A stretch of DNA of 64,000 bases from Acanthosepion esculentum. Taxonomy: Eukaryota; Mollusca; Cephalopoda; Sepiida; Sepiidae. Below are positions 1 to 10,659 of this stretch, one piece after another. The translations under genes and the position numbers were made by a program. The notes beneath the pieces were generated by a model. It made no database searches, was not told where the DNA came from, and worked only from the letters and a program-made list of their open reading frames with translations. Location of the stretch: positions 96,951,860 to 97,015,859 of the forward strand of contig OZ038485.1 in the NCBI GenBank assembly GCA_964036315.1. Direction: 5' to 3'. How positions within the stretch are numbered: position 1 is the first letter of the stretch; each line of letters opens with the position of its first letter.

Positions 1-759
1 GCTTCTATACAACATTTATGCTATAAGTATGTAATATTTGTTACAAATCAGATTAATTTAACTTTAAATTTGCCAATTTTTCTCAAATAACGTTTCCGAA
101 AAATATATTTTATTTCTGCAAGATTTTTAAAAATGATAATTAACTTTTGTTTACAAATGAGCCAAAACGGCCGTTTTTTATCGATTGTACTGAAAATAAA
201 AATCGATTCTGATATGTAATTTCGGTTTGAAATAAACCACAGGGTATTTGACTTCCAGAAAGCCTTTTCATTTAAAAAAAATTAAACCTTACGTATACCG
301 AATTAGTGGAGGTACATACTTATAATAATAGAGTCTAATGATGTGTCTATAATATAAATGGAGCACTTGGAGCAGGGGTCAAAACATTAGGGGGTAACAT
401 TAGATGAATTAGAAAATTAGAGTAAGAGTTGATGCTATCCAGACCACGTCAAGTCTGGAGGACTACTGTGAATGGTGTTCGGGGATTTAAGGGGATTTCC
501 TGTTACTTAATCTCCAAACCATAACCGACAGATATCTACTGTTGTTGGTGGTGATGATGGCCTCATCATCATCATCACCAACATTATCATTTGATTTCTG
601 TTCAGTGTAATCACTTATCCGATCATTATGCGAAACCTGGGGAAAGATAAAGTAGTCAATATAGGCCTTCTGTTTACAAAACTTTCGATGTTAATTCTGA
701 TGAGCCAGACATTAATAGACGAACCGTTTCACAAGGGGCAAATGTTTTGACTTTTTTTT
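1..759. other. AT-rich stretch without recognised gene
   Basis: I see no coding region or known repeat here. The only structure is an imperfect inverted repeat at about 544-582, where GTTGGTGGTGATGATG faces CATCATCATCATCACCAAC and could form a 15-16 bp hairpin. Confidence 0.5.
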
Positions 760-1372
760 ATAGCGAGATTCACCCTTTACAAGACCCGGGCTCCACTCAA
801 GGTAGAGGGTTACGTTTGACGACCATTTGTGTGCATAGGAGTGGAAGATACTGATTAACTCGGACCTTGAACAGGTTAAGATTGTATAGCCATCAGAGAA
901 ACATCCTTTTGGGAGTCGGTTCTACAGGGAAGTGGTTGGTGTTTTTTTATGCTCGAGTGGAAATTACCGATGGAATACGGACGCAATGTGGGTGGTTTGC
1001 TACTATGTAAGCGGCATGGCGTGTTCTTGCTGTGAAGGTTTGTCTCGACGGGACCAGGGAATGTAGTTCGTCGGAGCACTTCCTGTGGAAGTAGTGGTAG
1101 AGCAGCGAGAGGCTTGCCACATCCCGCCTGTGGGAGAGAGTTTGAAGGGTGGAGAATAATTCGTCCCCGACAAGGAGTCGGGGATGCTTTTGAATTCTAT
1201 CAATGGCGGAGAGTGAGGTGTGGGCAGCTCCCGCCCAAATATGACAACGGTACTCCATTTTTGGCTTGATCTGGCTGTTGTAACGGTAGAGGATAGCAGG
1301 AAGAGTCGGGCCTCTCTTGTAAACAGAGAGTACCACGTATCTAACTAATGTTCTTGTCTGCACTTTTATTTT
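760..1372 (-). pseudogene. LINE-A fragment: RT C-terminal region and 3' UTR
   Basis: Read on the minus strand, 947-1363 is open for 138 codons. It contains MEYRCHIWAGA and LSHRRDVASLSLLYHYFHRK, the segment that follows the reverse-transcriptase core in jockey/CR1-like LINEs. The usual NSFF...WNSLP end is disrupted in this copy. The 3' tail at 760-875 includes CACTCAAGGTAGAGGGTTACG, which recurs at 7.7 kb and four times at 23.6-23.95 kb. The endonuclease and catalytic RT parts are missing, so this is a 5'-truncated dead copy, the usual product of LINE insertion. Confidence 0.75.
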
Positions 1373-1569
1373 TGTTCGTATCCAGTACTCCTATTATTAT
1401 AGGCATGACAGTTGTTTTAAGGTGGAACATTGTTTTCTATTTCAATTTCAGCATCTTTATATTTAATTATTTCGTCATATCTTTTAATTGATGCACAGCC
1501 ATATTGATGAGAAGTGATTTTCTTTTTGCTTGTAATCTTTAATTTAAAAAAAGAAAAAGAAAAGAAAAC

Positions 1570-1730
1570 GGATAGGGGAAACCAGCGGGTCAAGTACCTC
1601 ACGTGCTTGTGTGAATAGATGCCAGAATTGGGGTTAGGAGCTTTGGCCAAGGGGCAAACGTTGCTAAAGGCTACACGGGGTAGGGCGTTGTGGAGAGCAT
1701 TTATCGTCAACATTTTGAAAGGACACGGAA
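1570..1730 (+). pseudogene. LINE-B fragment: extreme C-terminus
   Basis: The plus strand reads KYLTCLCE, a stop where other copies have W, then MPELGLGALAKGQTLLKATR and ALWRAFIVNILKGHGT. Other LINE-B copies end with the same GLG-AKGQTLL-ATK-R-LWRA-VLKGHGT layout. Only about 50 codons survive. It lies head to head with the LINE-A fragment that starts at 1735. Confidence 0.7.
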
Positions 1731-1734
1731 CACA

Positions 1735-1948
1735 GAAGCTTTTTTTTTCTTTTTTTTTGTTATTTTATCATTTCGCCCTAAGCTAGGAACCGGGGAGTTA
1801 TTAAGAATATGAGAAAAAATACTATTAAAAGGAGAGAAAAATAAAAGAAATAAGAAGCCAAAGATAACGAGTGCCATTACATTTAAATTTAAAAGATCAA
1901 CGTTGAATGGGAAGCAAGAAGCCAGAAGAAAATTCCACATGCAGAAGA
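1735..1948 (-). pseudogene. LINE-A fragment: C-terminal end
   Basis: The minus strand reads MWNFLLASCFPFNVDLLNLN, the WNSLP...CFP-T-DL-KFK block of LINE-A, followed by 3' UTR with a poly-T run on the plus strand (1741-1760). It directly abuts the oppositely oriented LINE-B end at 1730, so one element probably inserted beside or into the other. Confidence 0.65.
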
Positions 1949-2019
1949 AACTATTAGCATGTTAACTTTTATATTCCTGTCAGTATGAATAGATAGTGAA
2001 ATGCTTGCATTTCTTTTTT

Positions 2020-3590
2020 TTACTGGATGAGATTTGGTTGGTTGATTTTGTTTAGCGGCATATCAACCTCCATGGATTATAATGCTGAAATCAAAATATT
2101 TTGCACACAAGTTTATAATTATAACTAATTATATTTTGAACGCAATTGCACGCCTTTACCAACATATTTGTATATAATGTTATACTTACAGTAAATTAAG
2201 AACATTGCTGCCTCAATTCCAGAACAAATTTCTCATTAATTGTAGAGCTAATAAAAGAAAATACTTCCTATTTCTTTTTTGTACTACATTACATTTTCGT
2301 GAGAATCGTTTTACAATACAGACAAACCTCTCATCTACGCCCACCCCATGAAAGGACTCCGGATGCAACAGACAAAATCTCAGGCAAAACAAAACAAGTT
2401 ATGCAGGAAAAAAACCTTCAAATCGTCAGCAATGTATTTCAAAATTTGCGGGCTTAGCGGAAGGAGTCGTATTCTCAAAGTGACGGCTTGGTGGCTGTGG
2501 GTAGCGTTTGATTGTAAACAAAGACGGGTGTACAGTATATAAAGTACGACACATTATTGCGTGCGTAAGAAAGTAGCTGTGAGAAATCTATTAGTTTTGT
2601 TATTTTGATTAATAATATCTATTAAGTATATATTTATTTATGTCATCTATAGATGTTTATAGTATTTACATAATGATCCTAGCTACTGGTATTTACTATA
2701 GTGGTTTTATAACTCAAAAATAATCCCTCCCCATCTACAGACAATCGGCTTTAACTGACCACCCATCACCCTTATTAGCCCATTGATGAGAGATTTTTCT
2801 GTACTTAAAAAGAAAAAAAATGGCAGAATCCTTTTGTATTGCTGCTCGTTATTTTTTTTTTTTTTTGATTTAATAGACTAAAGTTGGGAGAATGTTGCGC
2901 GACTTTGTTATTTTCAAGAAAACAAAACCGTGTTGGCATAATTGCTTTTCATCTCTCTGTTCGTGGATTTGATTTGGTTTATTCAACGGCATATCAACTT
3001 AACCCTCAATGGAAAATAGATCCTAAACATTATAAATCCTCTCCAAAGTTTAAAAACATGAAATAACATGTTCTAGTTTTATTTAGTTGGTTGATTTTGT
3101 TTATATCAAACACTATGCGTTATTTAATGCCAAAATCTAAATATAGTGAAAACGATTTCATGGCTTCAACTAAATATATTTTGAATATAATCATATGCCT
3201 TCAACTGCAGATAAAATGAATTGGTCATTTTGCTATAAAATATATTGTTGGTAATTGTACTATAAAATTGTACTGCTGGTCATTTTGCTTTGAAATTGTG
3301 CTGTTGCTCATTTTATTAGAAATAGTTATCCTTGGTGATTTTATAATATAAAAATGTATTGTTGGTAATTTTAGTATAAAAAATATATTTTTTGTACTTT
3401 CATAGTGTTTTGGTTTTGTTTGGGGGTTCACTATTTGTCCATAGCTATCACCCGGGGTCAGGGTCGATCTTGGAAGAACAGCAATTAAGAGGTGGTTCCA
3501 CGTCCCTCAAATTCTTCAATCTTCCGATCAGAGGCCTTGATGTAGATTATCGTCTTACCGAGGACTTACAGGGTGTGGCAGAAATATCTG
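2020..3590 (+). repeat. RepX fragments
   Basis: Pieces of the RepX family occur at about 2025-2090, 2965-3020, 3085-3140 and 3220-3590. Shared landmarks are the head GGCATATCAACCTC..GGTTATTTAATGCC, 31-bp internal units ending GTATTGCTGGTAAT, CTTTCATAGTGTTTTGG, the ACCCGGGGTCAGGGT-GA-CT-GGAACA-CAGCAATTAAGAGGTGG block, and a tail near GTAGATTATCGTC. The region is broken into pieces and has no coding capacity. The part between the pieces (2100-2960) shows nothing recognisable. Confidence 0.65.
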
Positions 3591-3599
3591 TCACATATA

Positions 3600-4275
3600 G
3601 CTACCAGAAAAAACCTCCCACTTAATGGTAAGACTTTTAGTGGTAATGGTGTCTTCATCGCGCTAATGTTTTAGCGATGTGTGGGCCGTATTTCTTCCGC
3701 GCCCCGTATAATTACGTCATGATTCCGTAAAGTTTCATCGCCATTTTGTCGTGATTTAAACGCGAATTAACGTGACTTTATTTGGAAAATAAAATCGACT
3801 GAATGCAAGCAAACTTTAAACCTGAGTTTTAAACACTTATTTTAATCCCCTTATTCATGATCGGATCAATTATTCTAACAGTCAATACTATCCGCCTGTT
3901 TTGTTCAGATCGTCGACTTTCCATATACAAGTAATATTTACTACGTGTAAGTATATATAATTATTAGGGAAGATGAAAGCTTTGACGTATTTGTTTAATA
4001 AGTCCGACCCACCCCCCGTGGGTGGTATGCATGGTTTATAGTTTTATCGATTTTCAAATGGAAATGCAAACATTGTAATGGGAGAAGAGTAAATCGTTGG
4101 TTTTGTGCGTTATCGATAAATTGATCGATAACTGAAGAATGTGTTCTCAATGGTGGCGAGGTTCGTGATCAGATTGAAACTAAAAATGGCATCATAAGGG
4201 AAGATCGAAAATTTGAAACCGACTCCGATTTGAGAAGTCGTTTATTGATCAGGCGTAGATGATAGAAATAGGGAA
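3600..4275. other. AT-rich stretch without recognised feature
   Basis: I see no open frame of note, no RNA gene and no family member. Short dyads such as ATCGATAAATTGATCGAT near 4111-4130 are present. Confidence 0.4.
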
Positions 4276-4279
4276 ATGT

Positions 4280-5212
4280 TTTCTTTTTAATCATTTCCCT
4301 CCAAGCAAAACAATAAAGTCACTAAAACGCAAGGGGTTACTGATTGTTAGAGAATATGAAAAAAAAAACGAAACAAACCAAACTACAATTAAGGTGAGAG
4401 GACAATAAAAGAATATGAATTAAGAAGACAGAAGATACCGACTGACATTGACATGTTTTTGAAGGTCAAAGTTGGCTGGGAAGCAAAAAACGGGAAGAGA
4501 TTTCTACGCGTGAGAAGTGCGATAGAAGAAAATGCTAGCATAGAACTTCCGGTTACATTTAGCCATTTCTACTTTAAATTGATGAAACCTTGCCGCCAAT
4601 CTAGTACTGCGCTTAAATTCATAAAGCCTAAGTACCATAGAGGAAAGTAATATTTTTTAGTAATAGAAAGGGGAATAAGAAAGGAATAAGGGAAGGCTGG
4701 TCTTCGATCTGTCTTATCTAGTCACAATTACTGACCTAAACATACCACAGTATTCCTTAAACCAAAATCACATTCTTGTCATGCTTAATACAGCCACCTT
4801 AATACCTCAGGGTCTCTATGAAGTCCTAACTAGTTCCCATATGTACAATTTGTCAGGCGTGTAAAATAACAACCATAGGGGAAAGTTCATCCGAACAAAT
4901 ACCATGAAAGTATTTATAGAAAAAACACAGGAAAGCTATGTTACGGCGGAGGGAAAGGGAATGAAGCCGGGATGCCAGGTCAGGATCAATACCATTGCAT
5001 ACACTTCTTTAGGTTTTTATCAAGTATCTCTAAATATATAGCAGGAGCACCAGACGTGGCAGAAATTTTCAAAGCAAGGACGAATGATAGACTCATAAAT
5101 ATGTAAGATAGATTCTGGTGATAAAAATTGTCTAGCACGACATAGAGAACCAATTTTCTTAGCTGGAGACTTAGCATTTGATTTAATATACTCGTTCCAC
5201 TTCATGTCGGCT
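4280..5212 (-). pseudogene. LINE-A fragment: RT thumb/C-terminal region and 3' UTR
   Basis: On the minus strand, overlapping frames near 5000-5200 read KWNEYIKSNAKSPAKKIGSL, CRARQFLSPESILHIYESII and RPCFENFCHVWCSC. This is the post-catalytic part of a LINE-A reverse transcriptase, split over at least two frames. The 3' UTR at 4280-4440 contains, on the plus strand, CAAGCAAAACAATAAAGTCA, shared with the copies at 18.3, 20.3, 20.4, 61.6 and 62.9 kb. It is 5'-truncated and frameshifted. Confidence 0.75.
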
Positions 5213-5250
5213 GGAAGCGTTAGTCCGAGAAAACGATAATTCGAAATCGA

Positions 5251-5251
<1 letters not shown>

Positions 5252-5319
<68 letters not shown>

Positions 5320-5400
5320 TTGAGAGAGAAAGAGAGAGAGAGAGAAAGAGAGGAGGGATTGAGAGAAAGAGAGAGAGAGAGAAAGAGAGGGGGAAAGTGA
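5252..5400 (+). repeat. (GA)n microsatellite
   Basis: Near-perfect AG dinucleotide repeats run over about 63 bp (5252-5316), then degenerate into AGAGAAAG and GGGATTGAGAG blocks to about 5400. It is a purine tract on the plus strand. Confidence 0.95.
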
Positions 5401-5774
5401 AAATGAAAACCTGATAAAAAGAGAAAGAAGAGCGCAGAAAAATGGATTCAGAGAGATACTTGCTGTACGTCAAGTACACTGATCCTCCTCATTTGGGGTT
5501 TCGCATATTCAGTTATTGAACCCTAAGGGGGGGTGAAAAATAGACGTTGATTGACACTTGAATTGAAAATTGTTAAAATCATCGTGTTTTTAGTAAAATA
5601 GGCGCGAAAGTTAATTCTACAAAGTAACAGTGCTTTGGGAAAAGCGCTCTGAGTTAAACATCCTCCTTACAAATGGAATACGGGCGAAATGTAGGTGATT
5701 CGACTCCGTGAACATAGTGTGGCGAATCCGAGCTATAAAGTTCTAAACTAAGGGAGGTAAACAGCTGATCTCAT

Positions 5775-5945
5775 CCTAACTTTTGCCATGGAATTAGCGA
5801 TAGGTTAGCGATAGGCTCGCAATATTGTGTTTGTGAGACAGAGGCTTCGTCTTCTCCCATGTACCGTGTACCTTCAGAACGTTGGCTCTCCACAGTTTCC
5901 TGTCCTCTGTAGTCCTTAATAAGTTTTTCTATGTCTCCTAAACCC
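5775..5945 (-). pseudogene. LINE-B C-terminal fragment
   Basis: On the minus strand the segment carries the LINE-B terminal block corresponding to T-KDRKLWRA followed by a short tail, with stops. It abuts RepX at about 5935. Confidence 0.45.
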
Positions 5946-6512
5946 TGTGCGCCCTGTCTATGACGATAAACTACATGCGGCAGCAAGAACTCTGATCAGG
6001 AGATTTTGAGTAGCGTGGACCTACCTCTTAATTGCTGTTGTTCCCAGGTCCACCTTGACATGGGCTGGTAGCACCTGTTAAGGGTCCTAGCTATGGGAAA
6101 ATAATGAACACCCAGACTGGGGTCAAGACATTATGAAAGTGTAAAAATGTTTTTATAGTAGGGGTACCAGTAATAAATTTTTGAAACAAAAATTATTGCC
6201 AAAAATACATTTTTGTAACAAAAAAAAAAGTTATTACCAGCAGTTCATTTTGGGAAAAAAATATTACCAGCAATACGAAAGAAATAGCGGCAATACATTA
6301 GACTCTTTTTACTAAAATGCGTCAATGAAACCTGATCTACAAACTGATTTCTTATAAGGAATACATGTTCTATTCATACAAACCTATCCTAAAAATCTTG
6401 TCGGCATTAAATAACCCATTTGAGGTTGATATGCCGTAAAAGAAATCAACCGAACCAAACCGAAACCCTATTCTACCATCCATCTACTCAAGCTTTCTAG
6501 GTAGGAAGATGA
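5935..6512 (-). repeat. RepX copy
   Basis: A nearly full RepX copy in reverse. In plus-strand order it shows GACGATAAACTACATGCGGC, CCTCTTAATTGCTGTTGTTC, GACTGGGGTCAAGACATTATG, then several 31-bp units (ATTACCAGCAGTTCATTTTG type) and the head AAATAACCCATTTGAGGTTG. The head segment from 6318 is duplicated downstream at 6864. Confidence 0.75.
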
Positions 6513-6864
6513 ACACGGGAAATAGAGGGGGAATATAAGAGAGAAAGAGGAAGATGAACACTGGAATTAGAAGGGGAAATAAGAGCGAGAAAGAGGAAGA
6601 TGAACACGGGAAAGAGAGGGGGAATATAAGAGAGAAAGAGGAAGATAAACACTGGAATTAGAAGGGGAAATAAGAGCGAGAAAGAGGAAGATGAACACGG
6701 GAAATAGAGGGGGAATATAAGAGAGAAAGAGGAAGATGAACATTGGAATTAGAAGGGGAAATAAGAGCGAGAAAGAGGAAGATGAACACGAGAAAGAGAG
6801 GGGGAATATAAGAGAGAAAGAGGAAGATGAACACTGGAATTAGAAGGGGAAATAAGAGCGAGAA
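6511..6864 (-). repeat. 94-bp minisatellite
   Basis: A tandem array of two alternating half-units, GAAGATGAACACGGGAAAKA and GAAGATGAACACTGGAATTA, each followed by a variable purine spacer (GGGGGAATATAAGAGAGAAA or AGGGGAAATAAGAGCGAGAA). The full period is about 93-94 bp, with nearly four periods. The same unit in reverse complement forms the much larger array at 15.0-18.0 kb. It lies between two direct repeats (6318-6512 and 6864-7053). Confidence 0.9.
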
Positions 6865-7053
6865 ATGCGTCAATGAAACCTGATCTACAAACTGATTTCT
6901 TATAAGGAATACATGTTCTATTCATACGAACCTATCCTAAAAATAATGTCGGCACTAAATAACCCATTTGAGGTTGATATGCCGTAAAAAAGAAATCAAC
7001 CAAACCAAACAGAAACCCTATTCTACCATCCATCTACTCAAGCTTTCTAGGTA
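6864..7053 (-). repeat. Direct duplication of the RepX head flanking the minisatellite
   Basis: About 190 bp from AAATGCGTCAATGAAACCTG to CAAGCTTTCTAGGTAGG repeats 6318-6512 with only a few differences (for example ATCTTG versus ATAATG, CATTAA versus CACTAA). The minisatellite sits exactly between the two copies. Confidence 0.9.
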
Positions 7054-7259
7054 GGTTATGCGTTGTTTTCTTCTGTCCATCTTGTCTTCTAACTGTCCTG
7101 TGTCAAATCTTTCAAGCCCTCTTTCCTCATTAATGTGCCCTCGAAATTTCGACTCTTTCTGTTGTTAAATATATATGTCCTTTTTGTTTTCATTGTCTCT
7201 AAAACTTCGTTGTTGTTCACGTGTTCAGCATTTTCAATATAAATAACTCATCCACTAGA

Positions 7260-7460
7260 AGATCACTTAAACAAATGTGAACTCTATCAATGAAAGTCTG
7301 GCACCGCCAGCATATATGTTTACTAATGATTTGACAATGTTTTTAGGCAAATCGTTAATAAAAATCTGAAAGAGAATAGAGCCGAGGAGAGAGCCTTGGG
7401 GGACTTCATCATTGATATCACGGGCTTCAGAAGCCTGACGATTTAAAACGACTTGCATGG
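7260..7460 (-). pseudogene. LINE-A reverse transcriptase core fragment
   Basis: The minus strand reads EVPQGSLLGSILFQIFINDL then NIYAGGARLSL. PQGS-LG--LF-IFINDLP is motif 4 of non-LTR reverse transcriptases. The following box should be YADD; here it is YAGG, so both catalytic aspartates are lost. This is an inactive remnant. It lies near the LINE-A C-terminal fragment at 7690-8085 and may be part of the same broken copy. Confidence 0.75.
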
Positions 7461-7689
7461 ACCTATCTAAGAGAAAGGATTTGATAATTGCGTATACACT
7501 GCCAAATATGCTATAACTTTATGCAGCAAACCTGCATGCCATATTTTTGTCAAAAGAATGGCGTTGGTTTCTCGAGATAATCGTTGGTAATTGTGTTTCT
7601 TTTTATTTAACCTGTACGAAACGAGACGACCCTAAGAATACTAGCAAGATTTATTATCAGCGAGTAGAGAGACAATTATCAATTCTAGT

Positions 7690-8085
7690 CGTTATATTCA
7701 TTTTTTACGATAATGTTCTCCCTGTACAAGGCCCGGGGGCCACTGTAGGTAGAGTGTTACGTTTATGGGTATTTTATACGGATAGGAGGGGAAGATAATG
7801 CTTAACCCGGCCTTGAACAGGTTAAGATTGTTGTGATCGGGGAAATATCATCTTGAGAGCCTGTTCCACAGAACAGCGGTACACGGGAAGAAGCTGTTCG
7901 AGTGGAATTTATTTGTCACCGATGGAATACGGAGGTAATGTGGGTGGTTTGTTACTATGTAAGAGGCATGTGTTCTAGACGTGAAAGTTAGACTGGAAAT
8001 CCGCGTGCAATTACTTTTGGGGAAAGTATGAATCCACCTTTTCTCCCCCAGATATGGGTTAATTAGTAGAACTTGCATCAGTAAA
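7690..8085 (-). pseudogene. LINE-A C-terminus and 3' UTR
   Basis: The minus strand reads FTSRTHASYIVTNHPHYLRI, PSVTNKFHSNSFFPCTAVLW and NRLSR, the terminal NSFFPRT-LWNSLP block of LINE-A. The 3' UTR at 7690-7800 (GTACAAGGCCCGGGGGCCAC, TAGAGTGTTACG) matches 760-875. The SINE-T tail begins inside or directly after it at about 8017. Confidence 0.7.
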
Positions 8086-8196
8086 AATCATTATTATCTC
8101 CCAAAACTTCATACGATCTAAAAGTATTTGGCTTTAAATAATCTGCAAAGGGTTGGTATACCGTAAATAGAAAATCAATCAATTATCGGCGGGGAT
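8010..8196 (+). repeat. SINE-T tail (partial)
   Basis: GGGGAAAGTATGAATCCACC, CAGATATGGGTTAATTAGTA and the TTTGGCTTTAAATAATCTGC tail match the 3' half of the SINE-T copy at 55995-56270. The tRNA-like head is missing. Confidence 0.6.
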
Positions 8197-8204
8197 AATA
8201 TTAA

Positions 8205-8310
8205 CAAGCTAAGCTACACGGATGACACTGTGTTGATGTAGGAGAGCGAGAAGAAAGAATTAAGTATTGACGATAATAATGAAGCGAGAATTAATAGCAA
8301 TCTGACTGAG
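8205..8310 (+). pseudogene. LINE-B reverse transcriptase YxDD fragment
   Basis: The plus strand reads NKLSYTDDTVLM, a stop, then ESEKKELSIDDNN. This matches the YADDTVL-AE-EKELQ-L catalytic region of LINE-B. The catalytic DD pair is kept, but a stop follows immediately. Confidence 0.65.
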
Positions 8311-8329
8311 TGAAAGTCCGTAGGTAATG

Positions 8330-8720
8330 AATAACCCTAACAGGTGCACACCACTCCAGGTCAGAGTGGACCTAGGAACAACAGCAATTAAAAACTTGAA
8401 AATTTACAATATCCCGATCACAGGTGTTGTTGCCGGGTGTAGCGCCGGCGAAACGACAGGTACCCAACTGGTATTAATAAAGGGTCTTCTTCTGTGTGTC
8501 GTGTCCTTTCAGGAGCTTGACGATCACAGCTCTCCACAATTTCCTGTTTTAGCTTTTAATAAATTTTTGTTATCTTTTTGTTATCCCTCCTAAATCTTGC
8601 TCCGACATCAATTTACTCAATGTCGGTAGGTAGGTTAGGGTCACCCAGAAGAGGTGCTTCTACGATCCTCAAAACGTCCAATCTTCTGATCAGAGGCCTG
8701 GATGTCGGATATAGTTTATA
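8330..8720 (+). repeat. RepX pieces around a reversed LINE-B end
   Basis: RepX tail blocks (CAGGTCAGAGTGGACCTAGG, ACAACAGCAATTAA) occupy about 8340-8430. A minus-strand LINE-B end (CGTGTCCTTTCAGGAGCTTG, CTCTCCACAATTTCCTGT) lies at 8500-8600. A second RepX tail (AGAAGAGGTGCTTCTACGAT, CAGAGGCCTGGATGTCGG) lies at 8640-8720. The LINE-B piece therefore interrupts or joins RepX material. Confidence 0.5.
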
Positions 8721-8859
8721 GTCATACGCAAGAATATAGAAAAAAGTGCTGAACTCCTACGTAATATCAGTACTTTTATATGACAGGGAATATAATAATA
8801 ATTTCCACCTAGTGGAAGCGTGATCTTGATACTGTTCTACAGAACGATTCTGAGAATAC

Positions 8860-9180
8860 CTTAGATGTCATATGAAGGCAACTAGGAACTCTTAAGGAAA
8901 ATAGGAACAGCAAAGAAATTTTCAATCAGAGAGGGAGACATTTGAATTTTCTGTGACACAGGAAAGAAGGCCTAGAGAATTAAGAACTCACAGGGTATAG
9001 TGAAAGCATGTGAAACGAGGGTGGGAACAGCGAACAACTTAACAAGTTTAATTGAACGAAAAGGAGAAGCGTTACAATAACAAAAGCGAGTAACCACCTG
9101 AAAGGACTTGATTAATAAAAGTAGAGGAATTGTTGTCTGTGTTATTGTAACCTTGGACCAGAGTAGGTTATGTGAATTAA
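8860..9180 (+). pseudogene. LINE-B C-terminal fragment
   Basis: The plus strand reads TLKENRNSKEIFNQRGRHLN and then FL, stop, HRKEGLEN. This is the T--IRKRQLKFLGHIMRKEGLE block of LINE-B with stops. It has no coding capacity. Confidence 0.5.
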
Positions 9181-9234
9181 TTATGAATTTTATGTAAATA
9201 CAAAGATAGAGATAGAGAACAAGAAATTATCGTC

Positions 9235-9620
9235 CTGGGTATGACGATAGACTACATCCGGCAGCAAGGTCTTTGCTTGGGAGGTTTTGAGGTGCGTGAA
9301 ACCACCTCTTAATTGCTGTTGTTCCTAGGTCCACCCTGACCCGGGCTAGTAGCACCTGTTAGGATCTCAGCTTTGGACAAAGAGGGTGAAAACATTATGA
9401 AAGTATAAAAATAGATTTTCGTACTAAGAATACCAACAATACATTTTCATAATAAAAAGAAAATTACCAACGATACATTATCGGAAAAGGAAGAGAAAAG
9501 CAACAGTAATACATTTTTGAAAAAAAATACCAAAGCACGTATGACAATTAAATTTAGGTATTAAATGACACATAAGGAATTGGTATTCTATTAAACAAAC
9601 CAAACCAAAACAATGAGTTA
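9235..9620 (-). repeat. RepX copy
   Basis: In plus-strand order: GTATGACGATAGACTACATC, CCACCTCTTAATTGCTGTTG, GAAAACATTATGAAAGTATA, several units with ACCAACGATACATT or AGTAATACATTTTTG, then a degraded head at about 9550-9610. Confidence 0.7.
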
Positions 9621-9931
9621 ATTTCCAGAATGCATTCAGTAAGAAATCGTAGGCGGAACAGTTCTTTCGATTCTTGTGAAAGCAGACACGGGAATTTTAT
9701 TGATTGAACGAGAAATATGAGACGTGAAAAGGAAAGGCCTGAGTAGGTAATTGCTTTAGGAAATATTTTCATATTGTTTCTCTCGCTGAAATCGAGATAG
9801 GTTTTCCGTTCCTATGAGTTGGTTAACTTCATATCTTATAACAAAGCAAACTGAATGAGCTTCGGCCATTATTTCTTTCACGTCTTTTTTCCCCGAGAGA
9901 AAATTCATTGAAAGGATTGAAAATATTAGAA

Positions 9932-10306
9932 CAGTGTTTCTCAACCATTTTAAGGAACTGAACACCTAGGAGCAAATGAACATATCACGGCACACTTAGC
10001 AATTTTTTTTGAAGAGTATACAGTGTAACCCGGATATAAGAGACCCTGATATAAGAGAAACCCGGATATAAGATAGATTTTCTCTGGTCCCTAATTAGAG
10101 CCTGTGTTAATGTATATATAATAGACCAAACCCGGATATAAGAGAAACCCGGATATAAGAGACTTCTCCGGTCCCGACAACTCTCTTATATCCGAGTTAC
10201 ACTGTACATTTAAATGAAATAAAACCATAGTTTAAAAAATACCCACACAAATATAAACTTACTTTATTTCAATGTTCCTATTCAAATATTTGTTCAGCTT
10301 ATTTAC
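9932..10306 (-). mobile_element. hAT element terminus and 3' non-coding part
   Basis: The plus strand starts with CAGTGTTTCTCAACCATTTT, a typical Charlie/ZBED-type hAT terminal sequence (CAGNGNTTCTCAACC). The transposase C-terminus follows on the minus strand from 10307, so this is the 3' end of that element. A pogo-like MITE is inserted at 10021-10204. The other hAT terminus is not in the window because the copy is truncated near 10570. Confidence 0.75.
10021..10204. mobile_element. pogo/Tigger-like MITE
   Basis: Terminal inverted repeats of 22 bp, starting CAGTGTAACCCGGATATAAG at the left and ending CTTATATCCGAGTTACACTG at the right, differ at one position. A TA duplicates on both sides (10019-10020 and 10205-10206). 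The 184-bp body has further inverted and direct copies of CCCGGATATAAGAGA and no coding capacity. CAGT-starting TIRs with TA target sites are typical of pogo/Tigger (Tc1/mariner superfamily) non-autonomous elements. It sits inside the hAT 3' end and is therefore younger than it. Confidence 0.9.
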
Positions 10307-10569
10307 TGTTAAACCCGCACCTGATGATTTTTCGTTATTTCTTCAATGTTTGGTCGAATGTGCGATAAACAGACCCTCATTTCTTCTTGAGCGTATTTTT
10401 TATCGCTTCTTGTCTTTGATGTTATTATGGTTGAGAAGCCTAATTCACATAAATAAGAAGTAGAAAATTGCAATAAAACTGATAAAGTCTTTTTAGTTAA
10501 TGTGGGATATTCCTTTTGTATTGAAATCCAAAATGCATCAATGGGTACCGTCGAAAGTTTTATTTTGAG
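10307..10569 (-). pseudogene. hAT (ZBED/Charlie-type) transposase C-terminal dimerisation region, truncated
   Basis: The minus strand is open for about 85 codons and ends at a natural stop near 10307. It reads FWISIQKEYPTLTKKTLSVL, then SYLCELGFS, then RVCLSHIRPNIEEITKNHQ. This matches the end of hAT transposases of the ZBED/SCAND3/Charlie group, where P-L---A--LL-FPTTY-CE-GFS and R--L-D-LRV-LS-I-P-I--L---Q follow each other. The N-terminal BED finger and catalytic core are absent; an in-frame stop lies upstream near 10573, where LINE-B-related sequence begins. The surviving part is intact in frame, so the truncation may be fairly recent. Confidence 0.85.
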
Positions 10570-10659
10570 TCCTTAAAAAATAAAATACATTTAAAAAAAT
10601 GAATATTAAAAGACAGTATGTAAAATAACATAATCAAAGAATAGCAAATTAAATTATTG

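Noticed and set aside
541..582. Hairpin as terminator or regulatory site
   Set aside because: It is a short ATC/GAT trinucleotide palindrome without any gene next to it.
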